A stretch of DNA of 64,000 nt from Steroidobacter gossypii (GCF_016801985.1 NZ_JAEVLS010000001.1:1426001-1490000); one strand, 5' to 3'; positions 43,558-57,599 are shown, numbered from the stretch's first letter. Numbers and translations: made by a program. The notes: generated from the sequence alone by a model not told the origin.

Positions 43558-46500
43558 ATGAAACATACCACGCTGCTTGCGGTGCTCGGTCTAGCCCTGG
43601 CGCCGCAAAGCTACGCAGTAGATGCAAGCAATACACGAATGCTGTCCAGTCCGGCTGTCCACGGACGGAACCTGGCTTTTGTTTGCGATAGCGACATCTG
43701 GTTGACCTCGGTGACCGGCGGTAGCGCGAGACGTTTGACGCACGCGCCCGGGCAGGAGTCGGCGCTGCGCTTCTCTCCGGATGGTCAATGGCTGGCATTC
43801 AGCGCCAACTATGGAGAGAACACCGATGTTTACGTGATGCCGGCGCAAGGCGGAGAGGTGCGGCGCCTTACCTGGCATCCGGGGCGCGATGTCGTGGTCG
43901 GGTTCACGCCGGACGCGCGGGTCATGTTTTATTCCGAACGCGGACGATTCGTGCCGCAGACCACCCAACTCTATTCGGTCGCAGTGAGCGGCGGCGTCCC
44001 GGCGCGCCTGCCAGTGCCGGTGGGGACCAAGGCGGCGCTGTCCGCCGACGGGCGCACCCTGGCATACACGCCGGCTCGTGAGGTGTTCCGCCAGTGGAAA
44101 AACTATCGCGGCGGCACGCAGAGCCGCCTCTGGCTGATGAACATGGCCGATTATTCCGTGCAGGAAGTACCCAAGCCGGCGGGCGGGAGCAACGATACCG
44201 ATCCGATGTGGATCGGCGGCACGTTGTACTTCAATTCGGATCGCAACGGCGAATTCAATCTGTTTCGCAACGATGCCGGCGGCGCGACTCAGCTCACGCA
44301 GCTGAAGGACTTCCCCGTGACCGAGCCGACCACCGATGGCTCGGGTGTCATCGTGTTCGAGCACGGCGGATATCTGCATCGGCTGGACACGCGTGACAAC
44401 AGCGTGCAGCCCATCCGTATCTCGGCGATCTCCGATCTGATCGAAACGCGCCCGCGTCTGGCGAGCGACTTGAAGTGGGTGCGGGAGGCGGCGGCATCGC
44501 CGGATCTCAAGCGCATGGCCTTCAACTATCGCGGCGAGATCGTCACGGTGCCGGCAGAGAAGGGCGATGCTCGGCAGCTCACCCGCTCGACCGGTGCGAA
44601 CGATCACTCGCCGGCGTGGTCCGCTGACGGCAAGCTGATCGCCTGGTTCTCCGACGAGAGCGGCGAATACGAGTTGCTGGTGGGCGAGCAGGACGGCAAG
44701 GGCAAGCCGCGGCGCTACCGGCTGTCGGGCGCGGGCTTTTACGATCAGCCGTTGTTCTCCCCCGATGGCGCACGCATTGCCTATCGGGACAACAGTCAGT
44801 CGCTGTGGGTGATCGAACTGGCCAGCGGCAAGAACATCAAGATCGCTTCGGAGCCGGTGTACTCGCCGCTCAATCCGATGCGCGCCAACTGGTCGCCGGA
44901 TTCGCGCTGGCTGGCTTATACCGTCCAGGCGGCGGGGCTGATTCAGACAGTGAATGTTTGGTCGGTGGAGTCGGGCCGCTCGATCCAGGTGACCGATGGC
45001 ATGTCGGAAATGCTCCAGCCCGTGTTCGATCCGAACGGCGAATTCATGTATGTGCTGGCGTCCACCGATGCGGGCCCGGTGAAGGATTGGTTCTCGCAGA
45101 TCAACATCGACAGCCCGGTGCGCTTCGGTCTGTATGCCATCACGCTGCGGCAGGAGGGCCCCAGCGCGGTGCCGCCGCAAAGTGACGAAGTCGATCTCAC
45201 GGCGCTGGCGCCTGCTGCGCCGGAATCTGCGGATAAAGCCAAAGAGCCCGCGAAGAACGACAAAGCCAAGGACGCCAAGAAGCCGCCGGTCGTGCGTATC
45301 GATGCCGTTGGCATCGAAGATCGCATCATTGCGTTGCCTGTGGGCGTCGGTGCGCGGCACAGCCTGCGCGTCGGTGCGAGCGGTGAAATCTATTTCATCG
45401 AAGGCACGGGAGCGACGGCGCAGGAAGCCATGAGCAATCCTGGCGAGCTGAAGCGCTACACGCTCGAGAAGCGCGAGATGAAAACCCTCGCTCGAGGGGT
45501 GGTGGATTTCCATCTGTCGCGCGATGGCAAGCGCATCGGGTATCGCGTCGGTCAGGACTGGTTCGTCACCGACGTTGCGGACGAATTGCCTCAGGGCAAG
45601 GGCAAGCTGGCATTGGACAAGGTCAGTGTCGCCGTGGAGCCGCGCGCCGAATGGGCGCAGATCCTCGACGAGGCATGGCGGATCAATCGCGATTACTTCT
45701 ATGCGGACAACTTCCACGGCGCCGATTGGCCGGCCATGCGGGAGAAATATCGCGCGTTCCTGCCGCACCTGACCACGCGCGCCGATCTCGAGCGGGTGAT
45801 CCAGATGATGCTCAGCGAGCTGTCGGTGGGTCACAGCTATCAGACGCCCGGCGATCATCCTTTCAAGCCGGCCAAGATCAGTGTGGGTTTGCTCGGCGCC
45901 GATTATGAGATCGAGCGTGGCCGTTATCGCTTCAGCAAGATCCTTGGCGGTCTGAACTGGAATCCGGATCTGCGCTCGCCGCTGCGGGCCCCCGGCGTGT
46001 ATGTGAAACCCGGCGAGTATCTGTTGGCGGTGGATGGCGTCGAGCTGCGCGCGCCGACCAGTGTGTACTCGCTCTTCGAGAACCGGGCAGATCGACAGGT
46101 CCGGCTCACCGTCGGCCCGACCCCGGACGGGAAGAACGCTCGTGATGTTGTTGTCGTGCCTGTCGCCGATGAAACCACGCTGCGTTACATGGACTGGGTG
46201 GAAGGAAACATCCGGTATGTGTCCGAGAAGAGCGGTGGTCGGCTCGCTTACGTGCACGTGCCGGATACCGCCAACGGCGGGCACACGATGTTCAAGCGTT
46301 ATTTCTATCCGCAGTCGCAGCGGGCAGGCCTGATTCTCGATGAGCGCTTCAACCGCGGCGGCCAGATCGCGGATTACTACATCGACGTGTTGCGCCGACC
46401 GCTCATCGCACATTGGAAGATGCGCTACGGCGGCGACTTGATCAGCCCTCGCGGCGCTTTGCTCGGTCCGAAGGTGCTGCTCGCCGAGGAGAATGCAGGT

Positions 46501-46839
46501 TCAGGCGGCGATCTGCTGCCGTGGATGTTCAAACGCTTCGAGCTCGGGCCCATCGTGGGCAAGCGGACTTGGGGCGGTCTGGTCGGCATTCTCGGCTTCC
46601 CGACGCTGATGGACGGTGGCAGCGTAACCGCGCCGAATATCGCGTTCTGGAACGAAGAGGGCTATCGGGTAGAGAACGAAGGCGTGGCGCCCGACGTGGA
46701 AGTGGAACAGTGGCCCCACGAAGTCAACGCCGGCCGCGACCCGCAGCTCGACCGTGCCATTGAGATCGCTCTGGCGGAGCTGGAGAAGAATCCGCCGCCG
46801 CCCGTGAAGGCGCCGCCGTTGCCGGTGCGGGTTAGATAG
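43558..46839 (+). CDS. tricorn-like S41 family protease
   Basis: A 1093-aa exported protein with a signal peptide (1-20). An N-terminal WD40/PD40 beta-propeller region (about 25-520) has repeats such as SALRFSPDGQWLAFSAN and SPAWSADGKLIAWFSDESG. A Lys/Ala/Pro-rich insert (about 560-580) joins it to a C-terminal module with tricorn C1, PDZ and S41 core. Catalytic Ser982 lies in ENAGSGGD and a conserved His759 in VGHSYQ. Tricorn proteases degrade peptides; bacterial homologues with signal peptides likely work in the periplasm. GGAG lies 6 nt before the ATG. Confidence 0.92.
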   Translation: MKHTTLLAVLGLALAPQSYAVDASNTRMLSSPAVHGRNLAFVCDSDIWLTSVTGGSARRLTHAPGQESALRFSPDGQWLAFSANYGENTDVYVMPAQGGEVRRLTWHPGRDVVVGFTPDARVMFYSERGRFVPQTTQLYSVAVSGGVPARLPVPVGTKAALSADGRTLAYTPAREVFRQWKNYRGGTQSRLWLMNMADYSVQEVPKPAGGSNDTDPMWIGGTLYFNSDRNGEFNLFRNDAGGATQLTQLKDFPVTEPTTDGSGVIVFEHGGYLHRLDTRDNSVQPIRISAISDLIETRPRLASDLKWVREAAASPDLKRMAFNYRGEIVTVPAEKGDARQLTRSTGANDHSPAWSADGKLIAWFSDESGEYELLVGEQDGKGKPRRYRLSGAGFYDQPLFSPDGARIAYRDNSQSLWVIELASGKNIKIASEPVYSPLNPMRANWSPDSRWLAYTVQAAGLIQTVNVWSVESGRSIQVTDGMSEMLQPVFDPNGEFMYVLASTDAGPVKDWFSQINIDSPVRFGLYAITLRQEGPSAVPPQSDEVDLTALAPAAPESADKAKEPAKNDKAKDAKKPPVVRIDAVGIEDRIIALPVGVGARHSLRVGASGEIYFIEGTGATAQEAMSNPGELKRYTLEKREMKTLARGVVDFHLSRDGKRIGYRVGQDWFVTDVADELPQGKGKLALDKVSVAVEPRAEWAQILDEAWRINRDYFYADNFHGADWPAMREKYRAFLPHLTTRADLERVIQMMLSELSVGHSYQTPGDHPFKPAKISVGLLGADYEIERGRYRFSKILGGLNWNPDLRSPLRAPGVYVKPGEYLLAVDGVELRAPTSVYSLFENRADRQVRLTVGPTPDGKNARDVVVVPVADETTLRYMDWVEGNIRYVSEKSGGRLAYVHVPDTANGGHTMFKRYFYPQSQRAGLILDERFNRGGQIADYYIDVLRRPLIAHWKMRYGGDLISPRGALLGPKVLLAEENAGSGGDLLPWMFKRFELGPIVGKRTWGGLVGILGFPTLMDGGSVTAPNIAFWNEEGYRVENEGVAPDVEVEQWPHEVNAGRDPQLDRAIEIALAELEKNPPPPVKAPPLPVRVR

Positions 46840-46860
46840 AGCAGGGAGTGCGCGGCTGAG

Positions 46861-47376
46861 TCAGGCAGTCGCGCACTTCTTTACTGTGTCCAGCGTTCGC
46901 GTGGTGATGTCTTTGCCGAACGTCTTCTCGAGCAGGCGCATGAACTCGGGCGATCCTGGGTGGGGCACATAGGATGTGAGCACTTCCTGGCCGCGAATGG
47001 CCAGAATCCTGGCATCGCCCGATTTGATCGGCAGTGACAATGTCGACGTGTAAGGCTGGCGCAGAAACGTGATGACGTGTTTCGATTTCGGCGGCAGTTT
47101 GAACGCACTGTACGGGTCGGCGTCGATCAGCGCTCGGAGAGATTCGACCGAGCGCACGATCGTCATGAAGGTGCGATCCAGGTTTTCCTGCATGGCGTTC
47201 TCGGCCTGTCGCGCCAACGTCGCCTCCGCCTTTGCGGAAGCATCGAAAACTACGTTGCCGCTGGCCAGCACGGTCTTCACATTCGTGAAGCCCGCGCCTT
47301 CGAATGTTCGCTTCAGCTCGGGCATCTTCGCGTTCATCGGGCTCACACCCCGGAGGAAGGCAACGTAGCGCGGCAT
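46861..47376 (-). CDS. DUF1697 family protein
   Basis: A 171-aa cytoplasmic protein. The N-terminal signature is RYVAFLRGVSPMNAKMPELKRTFEGAGFTNVKTVLASGNVVFDA, the typical opening of DUF1697. The rest is alpha/beta with ARILAIRGQEVLTSYVPHPG. Function unknown. The convergent protease gene ends 21 nt away. Confidence 0.88.
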   Translation of the reverse strand: MPRYVAFLRGVSPMNAKMPELKRTFEGAGFTNVKTVLASGNVVFDASAKAEATLARQAENAMQENLDRTFMTIVRSVESLRALIDADPYSAFKLPPKSKHVITFLRQPYTSTLSLPIKSGDARILAIRGQEVLTSYVPHPGSPEFMRLLEKTFGKDITTRTLDTVKKCATA

Positions 47377-47529
47377 GTGGATCTGTTCCTGATCAGCGGT
47401 CGCTTATCTTAGTATGAGAGGCGCCATCCGGCATTCCGGCGCACGGATCGTTTGTGCGACAACGAGCTCGCGGCTTCAGGTGCGTTTCTTCTGTGCGGAC
47501 AAGGTGTGGGGCATCGCTGGGAAGGAAGT

Positions 47530-47907
47530 ATGAGCGAACGGCTGCGAGCGATTGTTGACGATCTGGATATCCAGGCGAGCGATCGGGTGCTCGAGATAGG
47601 TTGCGGCCACGGGTTGGCGGCGGGGATGGTCTGCGAGCGGCTGCGCTCCGGCTGTTTGGTAGCTATCGATAAGTCGAAGAAGATGATCGATGCTGCCGTA
47701 CGTCGGAACCACGCGCATGTGGCTTCCGGTAGGGCGCAGTTTCACGTGACCGACGTGGTGGATTACAAACCCGGTCGCCGCAAGTTCAACAAGATCTTCG
47801 CCGTGCGCGTCGGTTTGTTCCATCGCGATCCTTCCCTGGCTCGTTCCTTACTCGAGCCATGGCTCGCTCCCGGTGGCAAGATCGTGCTCGTCTACGACGA
47901 GCCGTGA
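47530..47907 (+). CDS. class I SAM-dependent methyltransferase
   Basis: A 125-aa Rossmann-fold methyltransferase, short for the family. Motif I is VLEIGCGHGLAAG, motif II the acidic Asp in CLVAIDKSKKMIDAA, and FHVTDVVDYKPGRRKFNKIFAVRVGLFHRD is the motif IV region. Only the core SAM-binding half is present and no substrate-binding cap is visible. GGAAGG precedes the ATG at 47530. Target unknown. Confidence 0.82.
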   Translation: MSERLRAIVDDLDIQASDRVLEIGCGHGLAAGMVCERLRSGCLVAIDKSKKMIDAAVRRNHAHVASGRAQFHVTDVVDYKPGRRKFNKIFAVRVGLFHRDPSLARSLLEPWLAPGGKIVLVYDEP

Positions 47908-47950
47908 GTCGAGGTACTCAGCGCGTCCCTTGCTGAGCTGTCGACAAGCT

Positions 47951-48451
47951 CTAGCCAAAGTAGCTCGTCATGCACCCGGTGGCCCATAAACCCAGGCCGA
48001 ACACCGCATGAGTGATCAAACTCTGCAGTCGTGCGGAAGTGGGATTCGGCGTGCGTGACGCCGCGATGCCCGCGCCCATGGCGGGCTGCATCACCAGGAA
48101 CGGCACGAGCACCGTGGCGAGACCGAACGTCAGTGCTGGCATCAACGTCGGGTGGCTCAGCCATTCGGATCCCCCGATCCACACGAGCGCCGCTGCAAAC
48201 ACGACACCTGTGAGGTAATGAACAACCCATCCGAGTACTCGCTCGCCAGGCACCGGCGAGGCCGTCGCGATCCGATCATGTCGAAACTTGCCGTGCGTCA
48301 TGTGACCTACCCATCGTCCGACCAGTGCATAGTCGAGCGGCGGCATGCCTAGCAGCCGCTTGCGGACCAGGCCCCAGAGATCCATGACGATCGTGGCGCC
48401 GACGCCTATCGAAACCACTGACAGCAGGTTGCTCAATGTATAGCTCTTCAA
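47951..48451 (-). CDS. DUF2938 family membrane protein
   Basis: A 166-aa protein with four membrane segments. VGATIVMDLWGLVRKRLLGMPPLDYALVGRWVGHMTHGKF is the DUF2938 signature, followed by LGWVVHYLTGVVFAAALVWIGG. No biochemical role is known to me. The only good start is a TTG at 48451 with a weak RBS. Just upstream lies a MerR-type promoter (48471-48501) facing this gene, and a MerR gene is divergent, so induction by that regulator is likely. Confidence 0.78.
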   Translation of the reverse strand: MKSYTLSNLLSVVSIGVGATIVMDLWGLVRKRLLGMPPLDYALVGRWVGHMTHGKFRHDRIATASPVPGERVLGWVVHYLTGVVFAAALVWIGGSEWLSHPTLMPALTFGLATVLVPFLVMQPAMGAGIAASRTPNPTSARLQSLITHAVFGLGLWATGCMTSYFG

Positions 48452-48470
48452 AAGCTTCGCGATGCTTGGC

Positions 48471-48501
48471 AGAGTGCCACTTCAAGTCAACTTGAGGTCA
48501 A
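48471..48501 (-). promoter_or_regulatory. MerR-type promoter with SoxR-box-like operator
   Basis: On the minus strand: TTGACC, 19-nt spacer, CACTCT. The spacer is centred on a dyad; on the plus strand this reads CTTCAAGTCAACTTGAGG (48480-48497), 16 of 18 bases identical to the known SoxR box. The overlong 19-nt spacing is the hallmark of MerR-family activated promoters. It faces the DUF2938 gene. Confidence 0.72.
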
Positions 48502-48506
48502 GAGGA

Positions 48507-48965
48507 ATGGATATCGCTGAGGTGGCCAGGAAGTCTGGCGTTGCCGCGTCGACGCTGCGGTACTACGAAGAAAAAGGCCTGATCGCCTCGATCGGCCGTC
48601 ACGGGCTGCGCCGTCTGTTCGCGGATTCGGTGCTGGAGCGACTGGCGTTTATCTCACTGGGCCAGTCCGCCGGCCTGTCCCTGGACGAGATCGCCCGAAT
48701 GTTCGCTCCCGACGGCAATCTGCGCATCGATCGCAAACTGCTTGCTCTCAAAGCCGACGAACTCGACGCGACGATTCGAAAACTAAGCGCCATGCGCGAC
48801 GGCCTCCGCCACGCCGCCGCCTGCCCCGCCCCAACTCACATGGAATGCCCAACCTTCCGCCGCCTGCTCAGCGCTGCCATCTCCGGCGCCGCTTCGAAAC
48901 GGAAGCTGAAAGCACCTTCGAAGAAACACCCGCCCAGCCGTTCACGGCGAACGCGTCGGCTTTGA
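48507..48965 (+). CDS. MerR family transcriptional regulator
   Basis: A 152-aa protein. The N-terminal HTH is IAEVARKSGVAASTLRYYEEKGLIASIGRHGLRRLF (residues 3-38), followed by a dimerisation coiled coil (about 75-100), then a Cys-containing end (AACPAPTHMECPTFRRLL) and a basic tail. SoxR's four-Cys Fe-S cluster motif is absent; only two Cys are visible, so it is not SoxR itself. AGAGGA precedes the ATG at 48507. The SoxR-box-like operator 10 nt upstream, between the MerR and DUF2938 genes, is its probable target. Confidence 0.88.
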   Translation: MDIAEVARKSGVAASTLRYYEEKGLIASIGRHGLRRLFADSVLERLAFISLGQSAGLSLDEIARMFAPDGNLRIDRKLLALKADELDATIRKLSAMRDGLRHAAACPAPTHMECPTFRRLLSAAISGAASKRKLKAPSKKHPPSRSRRTRRL

Positions 48966-49146
48966 GGCCGCGCAGGATCCGTGGCGGCAGTGCAGTCAGG
49001 CGGAGGCTCAGCTGGCGATCACGTAGCCTGGCAAGCGGACATCGAAGCGGACATAGATGCCGTCCTCGATGAGGACGCTACAGCCAACCCAGCTCCGCAA
49101 TCGCCATCTTGCACCTCCACGTCCGCTTTGGAGTCTACAAGCGGAG

Positions 49147-49170
49147 GAGGGGGCTGGTAAGAGCCCCCTC
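49147..49170. terminator. GC-rich hairpin downstream of gltD
   Basis: A perfect 9-bp stem GAGGGGGCT / AGCCCCCTC with a 6-nt loop, 17 nt after the gltD stop. Plus-strand sequence after the stem (TTCTTGT) is U-richer than the minus side, so direction is uncertain. Confidence 0.5.
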
Positions 49171-49186
49171 TTCTTGTCAGCGAAAT

Positions 49187-50671
49187 TCAGGGAAGCTCCG
49201 TCGTTCCCATCAAATATCGATCGCACTCACGCGCGGCGCCGCGGCCTTCGTTGATGGCCCACACGATCAAGCTCTGGCCGCGACGGCAGTCGCCGGCGGC
49301 GAAGACGCCTTTGAGGCTGGTGTTGAACTTGCCGTGGTCGGCTTTGACGTTGCTGCGAGCGTCGGTCTCTATGGCGAGATCTTTCAGGAGCATCTGCTCC
49401 GGGCCGAGGAAGCCCATGGCCAGCAATACCAGCTGAGCCGGATAAACCTTCTCCGTGCCCGGCACTTCGACCGGAACGAATCCGCCCTTGTCATTCTTCT
49501 GCCACTCGATCTGCACGGTGACCACTTCCTTCACCGCGCCTTGATCGTCGGCATTGAAGCGCTTCACGGTCGTGAGATAAGTGCGCGGGTCGGAGCCGAA
49601 CTTGGCGGCGGCTTCTTCCTGACCGTAGTCCATCTTGTAGACCTTGGGCCACTCCGGCCAGGGATTGTCAGCAGCGCGATCCACCGGCGGCTGGGCCATG
49701 ATTTCGATCTGAGTGACGGATTTGCACCCGTGGCGCATGGCGGTGCCGACGCAGTCGGTGCCCGTGTCGCCGCCACCGATGACGATGACGTCCTTGCCGC
49801 GAGCATGGATCGACGCGTGGTCCGCGCCGCCGTTCAACAAGGCCTGCGTGCTGCCGGTGAGATATTCCATCGCGAAATGGATGCCCTTCGACGATCGGCC
49901 TTCGACAGGCAGATCGCGAGGCTGAGTGGCGCCGGTGCAGATCACGATCGCATCGAAGTCGCGCAACAGCAACTGCGGCTCGACGTTGTCGCCCACGTTG
50001 GCGTTGCAAATGAACTTGATGCCTTCCTTTTCCATCAGCTTCAAACGCCGTTCGACCACTTCACGCTTGTCCAGCTTCATGTTCGGAATGCCGTACATCA
50101 GCAGACCACCCGGGCGGTCGGCGCGCTCGAGCACGGTCACGCTGTGACCGGCCTTGTTCAGCTGTGCGGCGGCGGCGAGGCCCGCGGGGCCGGAACCGAT
50201 AACGGCCACCTTCTTGCCGGTGCGAGTCTTGGGCGGCTCGGGCAGCACCCAGCCTTCTTCCCAACCCCGATCGACGATGGCGTTCTCGATGGTCTTGATG
50301 GTGACGGGAGGATTGTTGATGCCCAGCACGCACGACCCCTCGCAAGGCGCCGGGCACACGCGACCGGTGAATTCCGGGAAGTTGTTGGTCATGTGCAGGC
50401 GGTCGAGCGCTTCGCGCCACAGCCCGCGATAGACCAGATCGTTCCACTCCGGAATCACGTTGTTCACCGGACAACCCGAGGCCATGCCGCTGATCAATTT
50501 GCCGGTGTGACAGAACGGCACACCGCAATCCATACAACGCGCGGCCTGGTGGCGCAGCCGCTTGTCTTCCATGTGGTGATGAAATTCCTTCCAGTCCTTG
50601 ACGCGCTCCTGCGGCGTGCGATCGACCGGCAGCTCGCGCAGATATTCGATGAACCCTGTTGGCTTACCCAT
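49187..50671 (-). CDS. gltD: glutamate synthase [NADPH] small subunit
   Basis: A 494-aa FAD/NADPH subunit. Two N-terminal iron-sulfur Cys groups are [13 protein letters not shown] and [14 protein letters not shown]; the FAD Rossmann motif is [16 protein letters not shown], and the NADPH motif [13 protein letters not shown]. It transfers electrons from NADPH to GltB to convert glutamine and 2-oxoglutarate into two glutamates. It lies 115 nt downstream of gltB on the same strand, with a possible 25-codon frame in the gap. Length and layout match the gammaproteobacterial enzyme. Confidence 0.97.
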   Translation of the reverse strand: MGKPTGFIEYLRELPVDRTPQERVKDWKEFHHHMEDKRLRHQAARCMDCGVPFCHTGKLISGMASGCPVNNVIPEWNDLVYRGLWREALDRLHMTNNFPEFTGRVCPAPCEGSCVLGINNPPVTIKTIENAIVDRGWEEGWVLPEPPKTRTGKKVAVIGSGPAGLAAAAQLNKAGHSVTVLERADRPGGLLMYGIPNMKLDKREVVERRLKLMEKEGIKFICNANVGDNVEPQLLLRDFDAIVICTGATQPRDLPVEGRSSKGIHFAMEYLTGSTQALLNGGADHASIHARGKDVIVIGGGDTGTDCVGTAMRHGCKSVTQIEIMAQPPVDRAADNPWPEWPKVYKMDYGQEEAAAKFGSDPRTYLTTVKRFNADDQGAVKEVVTVQIEWQKNDKGGFVPVEVPGTEKVYPAQLVLLAMGFLGPEQMLLKDLAIETDARSNVKADHGKFNTSLKGVFAAGDCRRGQSLIVWAINEGRGAARECDRYLMGTTELP

Positions 50672-50709
50672 GACGAGATTGGCTCTTAGCTAAATGATGA
50701 ATGCGACGG

Positions 50710-50786
50710 TCAGACTGCGAGTGCGCGCGCGTCGCCGCGTTTGAGCGGGACACGCACGCAGGCAGTCGCAATGGCCTGGCTCTTCA

Positions 50787-50787
<1 letters not shown>
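50710..50787 (-). CDS. possible 25-aa small ORF between gltB and gltD
   Basis: The ATG shares one base with the gltB stop (TGATG), and GGAGG sits 6 nt upstream at ideal spacing. The predicted peptide MKSQAIATACVRVPLKRGDA and five further residues has no recognisable family. It may be chance or a translational relay to gltD. Low confidence. Confidence 0.25.
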
Positions 50788-55441
<4,654 letters not shown>

Positions 55442-55445
<4 letters not shown>

Positions 55446-55645
55446 GTTGGCCTACCGTTAACCATCGTCGGGAAAATCGCACCTGTCCATGCCTGTCGAC
55501 GTGAGCGACGCGCATGGTCAGGGCCGCACTTCGGATCCCTCCAGGAATCTGGCAGCGACAGCACTGCATCCCAAGAGGCGCTCCGGCGCGGGACCGTCGC
55601 CGCGGCGCGCGGCGTCAGATCCTCGGTGTCGAGCACCGCGATCAC
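55442..55645 (-). CDS. possible 67-aa upstream ORF overlapping the gltB start
   Basis: A GTG-initiated frame ([20 protein letters not shown]...) within the predicted gltB leader. Its stop overlaps the gltB ATG as ATGA, the same coupling seen in the hem operon. The Arg/Ala/Pro-rich sequence resembles no family I know. It may be a leader ORF controlling gltB translation, or chance in GC-rich DNA. Confidence 0.25.
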
Positions 55646-55758
55646 GGTCTAAGTCTTTGATTCAGTAGGGCTGATTCGCGAAGGTTGGCAGCGCGTAAGG
55701 CCGGCCAGGGCCTCGACGCGGACAAGCGCGTTGAATACAACCCGAAGGAATGCCAGCC

Positions 55759-55786
55759 ATATTACAGAGTGAGGTCCCTGCGTCAA
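55759..55786 (-). promoter_or_regulatory. candidate sigma-70 promoter for gltBD
   Basis: Minus strand TTGACG, 16 nt, TAATAT, the best promoter-like pair seen in the 370-nt space upstream of gltB. It would leave a leader of about 305 nt before the gltB ATG, long enough to hold regulatory structure. It lies 29 nt downstream of the lipoprotein gene stop. Confidence 0.45.
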
Positions 55787-55815
55787 TGCGGCGCGAAAGG
55801 CAAGTACCGTGGCGG

Positions 55816-56280
55816 TTATTTGCGCATGACCTGGACGAAGGTCACTTTCCAGTCGCCGGCCTCGCGGCGCAGGGCGATCCTGAAGGTATGCAGGTCGGCC
55901 GCGAGGTCCCATTGCCTGGTGGCGGCCGCGTCGCGACCGACCATTCCGACCAGCACCTGCGCACGCGCTTCGCCTTCGCTCGGGAAGGTCAGATCCTCGA
56001 TGCGCGTGAGCAAATGAATCGACTGATTGGCGATGAAGTAGCCGCGCAGGTAACGGGCCACCTCTTCGGGCCCCATCCCGTCGGCGCCGCGATAGTCCTC
56101 GGACACATGCTCCATCACGTCGCCGACATCCCGGTTCTCCGCGGCCAGCTCCATCTGTTCGATGACCGCCCGCACCTGCTGCTCGGGTGAATCTGCGTCC
56201 CCGCATGCAGCGAGCAGGCCTAGTGACATGAACAGCAACGCAAATACGTTGATCTGGGAAACGGTTCGCTGAATGCGCAT
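55816..56280 (-). CDS. lipoprotein with NTF2-like fold
   Basis: A 154-aa protein. The lipoprotein signal has lipobox LLAAC (Cys26), followed by DADSPEQQVRAVIEQMELAAENRDVGDVMEHVSEDYRG, typical of NTF2-like nuclear-transport-factor folds. It has ALRREAGDWKVTFVQVM as last strand. It probably sits on the inner face of an outer or inner membrane. Role unknown. Transcribed toward gltB but with its own unit likely. Confidence 0.75.
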   Translation of the reverse strand: MRIQRTVSQINVFALLFMSLGLLAACGDADSPEQQVRAVIEQMELAAENRDVGDVMEHVSEDYRGADGMGPEEVARYLRGYFIANQSIHLLTRIEDLTFPSEGEARAQVLVGMVGRDAAATRQWDLAADLHTFRIALRREAGDWKVTFVQVMRK

Positions 56281-56525
56281 GCAGGCCTGGGGCAGTGTAC
56301 TGAAGTTGCATTTACCAGCCGCGAAGCGGGCTGGAACATTCGATGACTATGCTGGACCGCCACGACTGCAGGCAACGCCGCGCGTCAGGATCTGTGCGCT
56401 TGACCCGCTTCCGGGTGCATGCTCAGATCGATCGACGCCCGACAGCTGCAACTGGCCATGAATAAAGCATTACGTAGCGTCGGTGCGGCGCGCGCGCCTG
56501 TGTGCACATCCGTTGGGAGGATTTT

Positions 56526-57581
56526 ATGAAGTCGGTATCTGCCCATGTTTCAGGGGTGAAATCGTCGGGCGTGCGCGTGGCCGCCGCGTTGTTGCTGAGT
56601 CTGCCGCTCGCGGCGGGCGCGCAAGGCTTGTTGGGCCAGAAGAAAGGCCAGGGCGGCAGCGAGATTCAGGGTTCGGCCGGTCCCGGCGGCTCGCAGGGCG
56701 CCAACGGCCTGGAACATTGCGATAAGCCGATGGGCGCGATCGCTGTGGTCGAGCCGCAGGACTACGTGTCGCAGTCGCTGTCGCGTTACGGCCTGCAGTC
56801 GCCCACCGGTTTGATCCGCATGATGGTGCAGCAGTCGAACTGTTTCATCGTCGTGGAGCGCGGCATCGGCATGCAGAACATGATGCAGGAACGAGCGCTG
56901 CAGGAGTCGGGCGAGCTGCGCCAGAATTCGAACATGGGCGGCGGCCAGATGGTCAGCGCCGACTTCGTGCTCACACCTGCTGTGGTGTTTTCGGAGAACG
57001 ATGCCGGCGGCATGGGTGGCGCGCTCGGCGGCTTGCTTCCCGGTTCCAGCGGGCGCGTGCTCGGCGCGGTCGCCGGCGGTTTGAAGTTCAAGGAAGCTCA
57101 GACCAGCATGCTGGTCACCGATTCGCGCACCGGCGTTCAGGTCGCGTCCGCTGAAGGCAGCTCGAAAAAAGCCGACCTGAAGCTCGGCGGATTGGCCTTC
57201 GGCGGCGGCGCAGCCGGCGCGCTCGGCGGCTACACCAAGACCAACGAAGGCAAAGTGATCGCCGCCAGCCTCATGGACAACTACAACAACATCGTGCGCT
57301 CGGTTCGCAGCCAGCCGAGCCTGCAGCGCGATGTGGGCACGCTCGCCGAAGAGGCGGGCAGGAAGACCAAGGGCGGCGCCGTCTTCAACGAAGGCGATAC
57401 CATCGTGCCGAAGCTCGGCAACCTGAAGGTCTACGCCTCCGCCAGCGATTCGTCACCCACCGTCGCGACCCTCGCCAAGGGTGAAGAGATGATCTTCATG
57501 GGCGAGGAACAAGACGGCTACCTGAAGATCGAATCCAGCAACGGCGGCGGCTGGGTCAAAAAGGTTTTGGTGACGCGCTGA
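56526..57581 (+). CDS. CsgG-family protein with C-terminal SH3 domain
   Basis: A 351-aa exported protein. The signal peptide (about 1-36) ends AAGAQG; no lipobox Cys is present, unlike curli CsgG. The CsgG-like domain (about 70-260) contains SPTGLIRMMVQQSNCFIVVERG and VSADFVLTPAVVFSEND, with a Gly-rich stretch and VIAASLMDNYNNIVRSVR. A C-terminal SH3-like domain (about 285-351) has KVYASASDSSPTVATLAKGEEMIFMGEEQDGYLKI in pieces. GGGAGG lies 5 nt before the ATG at 56526. A pore or envelope-binding role is possible; no curli genes are present. Confidence 0.8.
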   Translation: MKSVSAHVSGVKSSGVRVAAALLLSLPLAAGAQGLLGQKKGQGGSEIQGSAGPGGSQGANGLEHCDKPMGAIAVVEPQDYVSQSLSRYGLQSPTGLIRMMVQQSNCFIVVERGIGMQNMMQERALQESGELRQNSNMGGGQMVSADFVLTPAVVFSENDAGGMGGALGGLLPGSSGRVLGAVAGGLKFKEAQTSMLVTDSRTGVQVASAEGSSKKADLKLGGLAFGGGAAGALGGYTKTNEGKVIAASLMDNYNNIVRSVRSQPSLQRDVGTLAEEAGRKTKGGAVFNEGDTIVPKLGNLKVYASASDSSPTVATLAKGEEMIFMGEEQDGYLKIESSNGGGWVKKVLVTR

Positions 57582-57599
57582 CGCGCGCTACGGAGCGAA

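Noticed and set aside
43591-46413. 940-codon minus frame opposite the tricorn-like protease
   Set aside because: Mirror frame of a real gene; composition is His/Arg/Gln-rich and no domain is seen.
48507-48965. SoxR identity for the MerR protein
   Set aside because: Operator resembles the SoxR box but the protein lacks the four-Cys iron-sulfur motif.
49008-49130. Short minus-strand peptide ending WVGCSVLIEDGIYVRFDV and nine more residues
   Set aside because: Composition looks protein-like, but there is no clear start or RBS and no family is recognised. It may be a small gene remnant; not enough to annotate.
49109-50689. Plus frame opposite gltD
   Set aside because: Antisense shadow of an enzyme with clear FAD and NADPH motifs.
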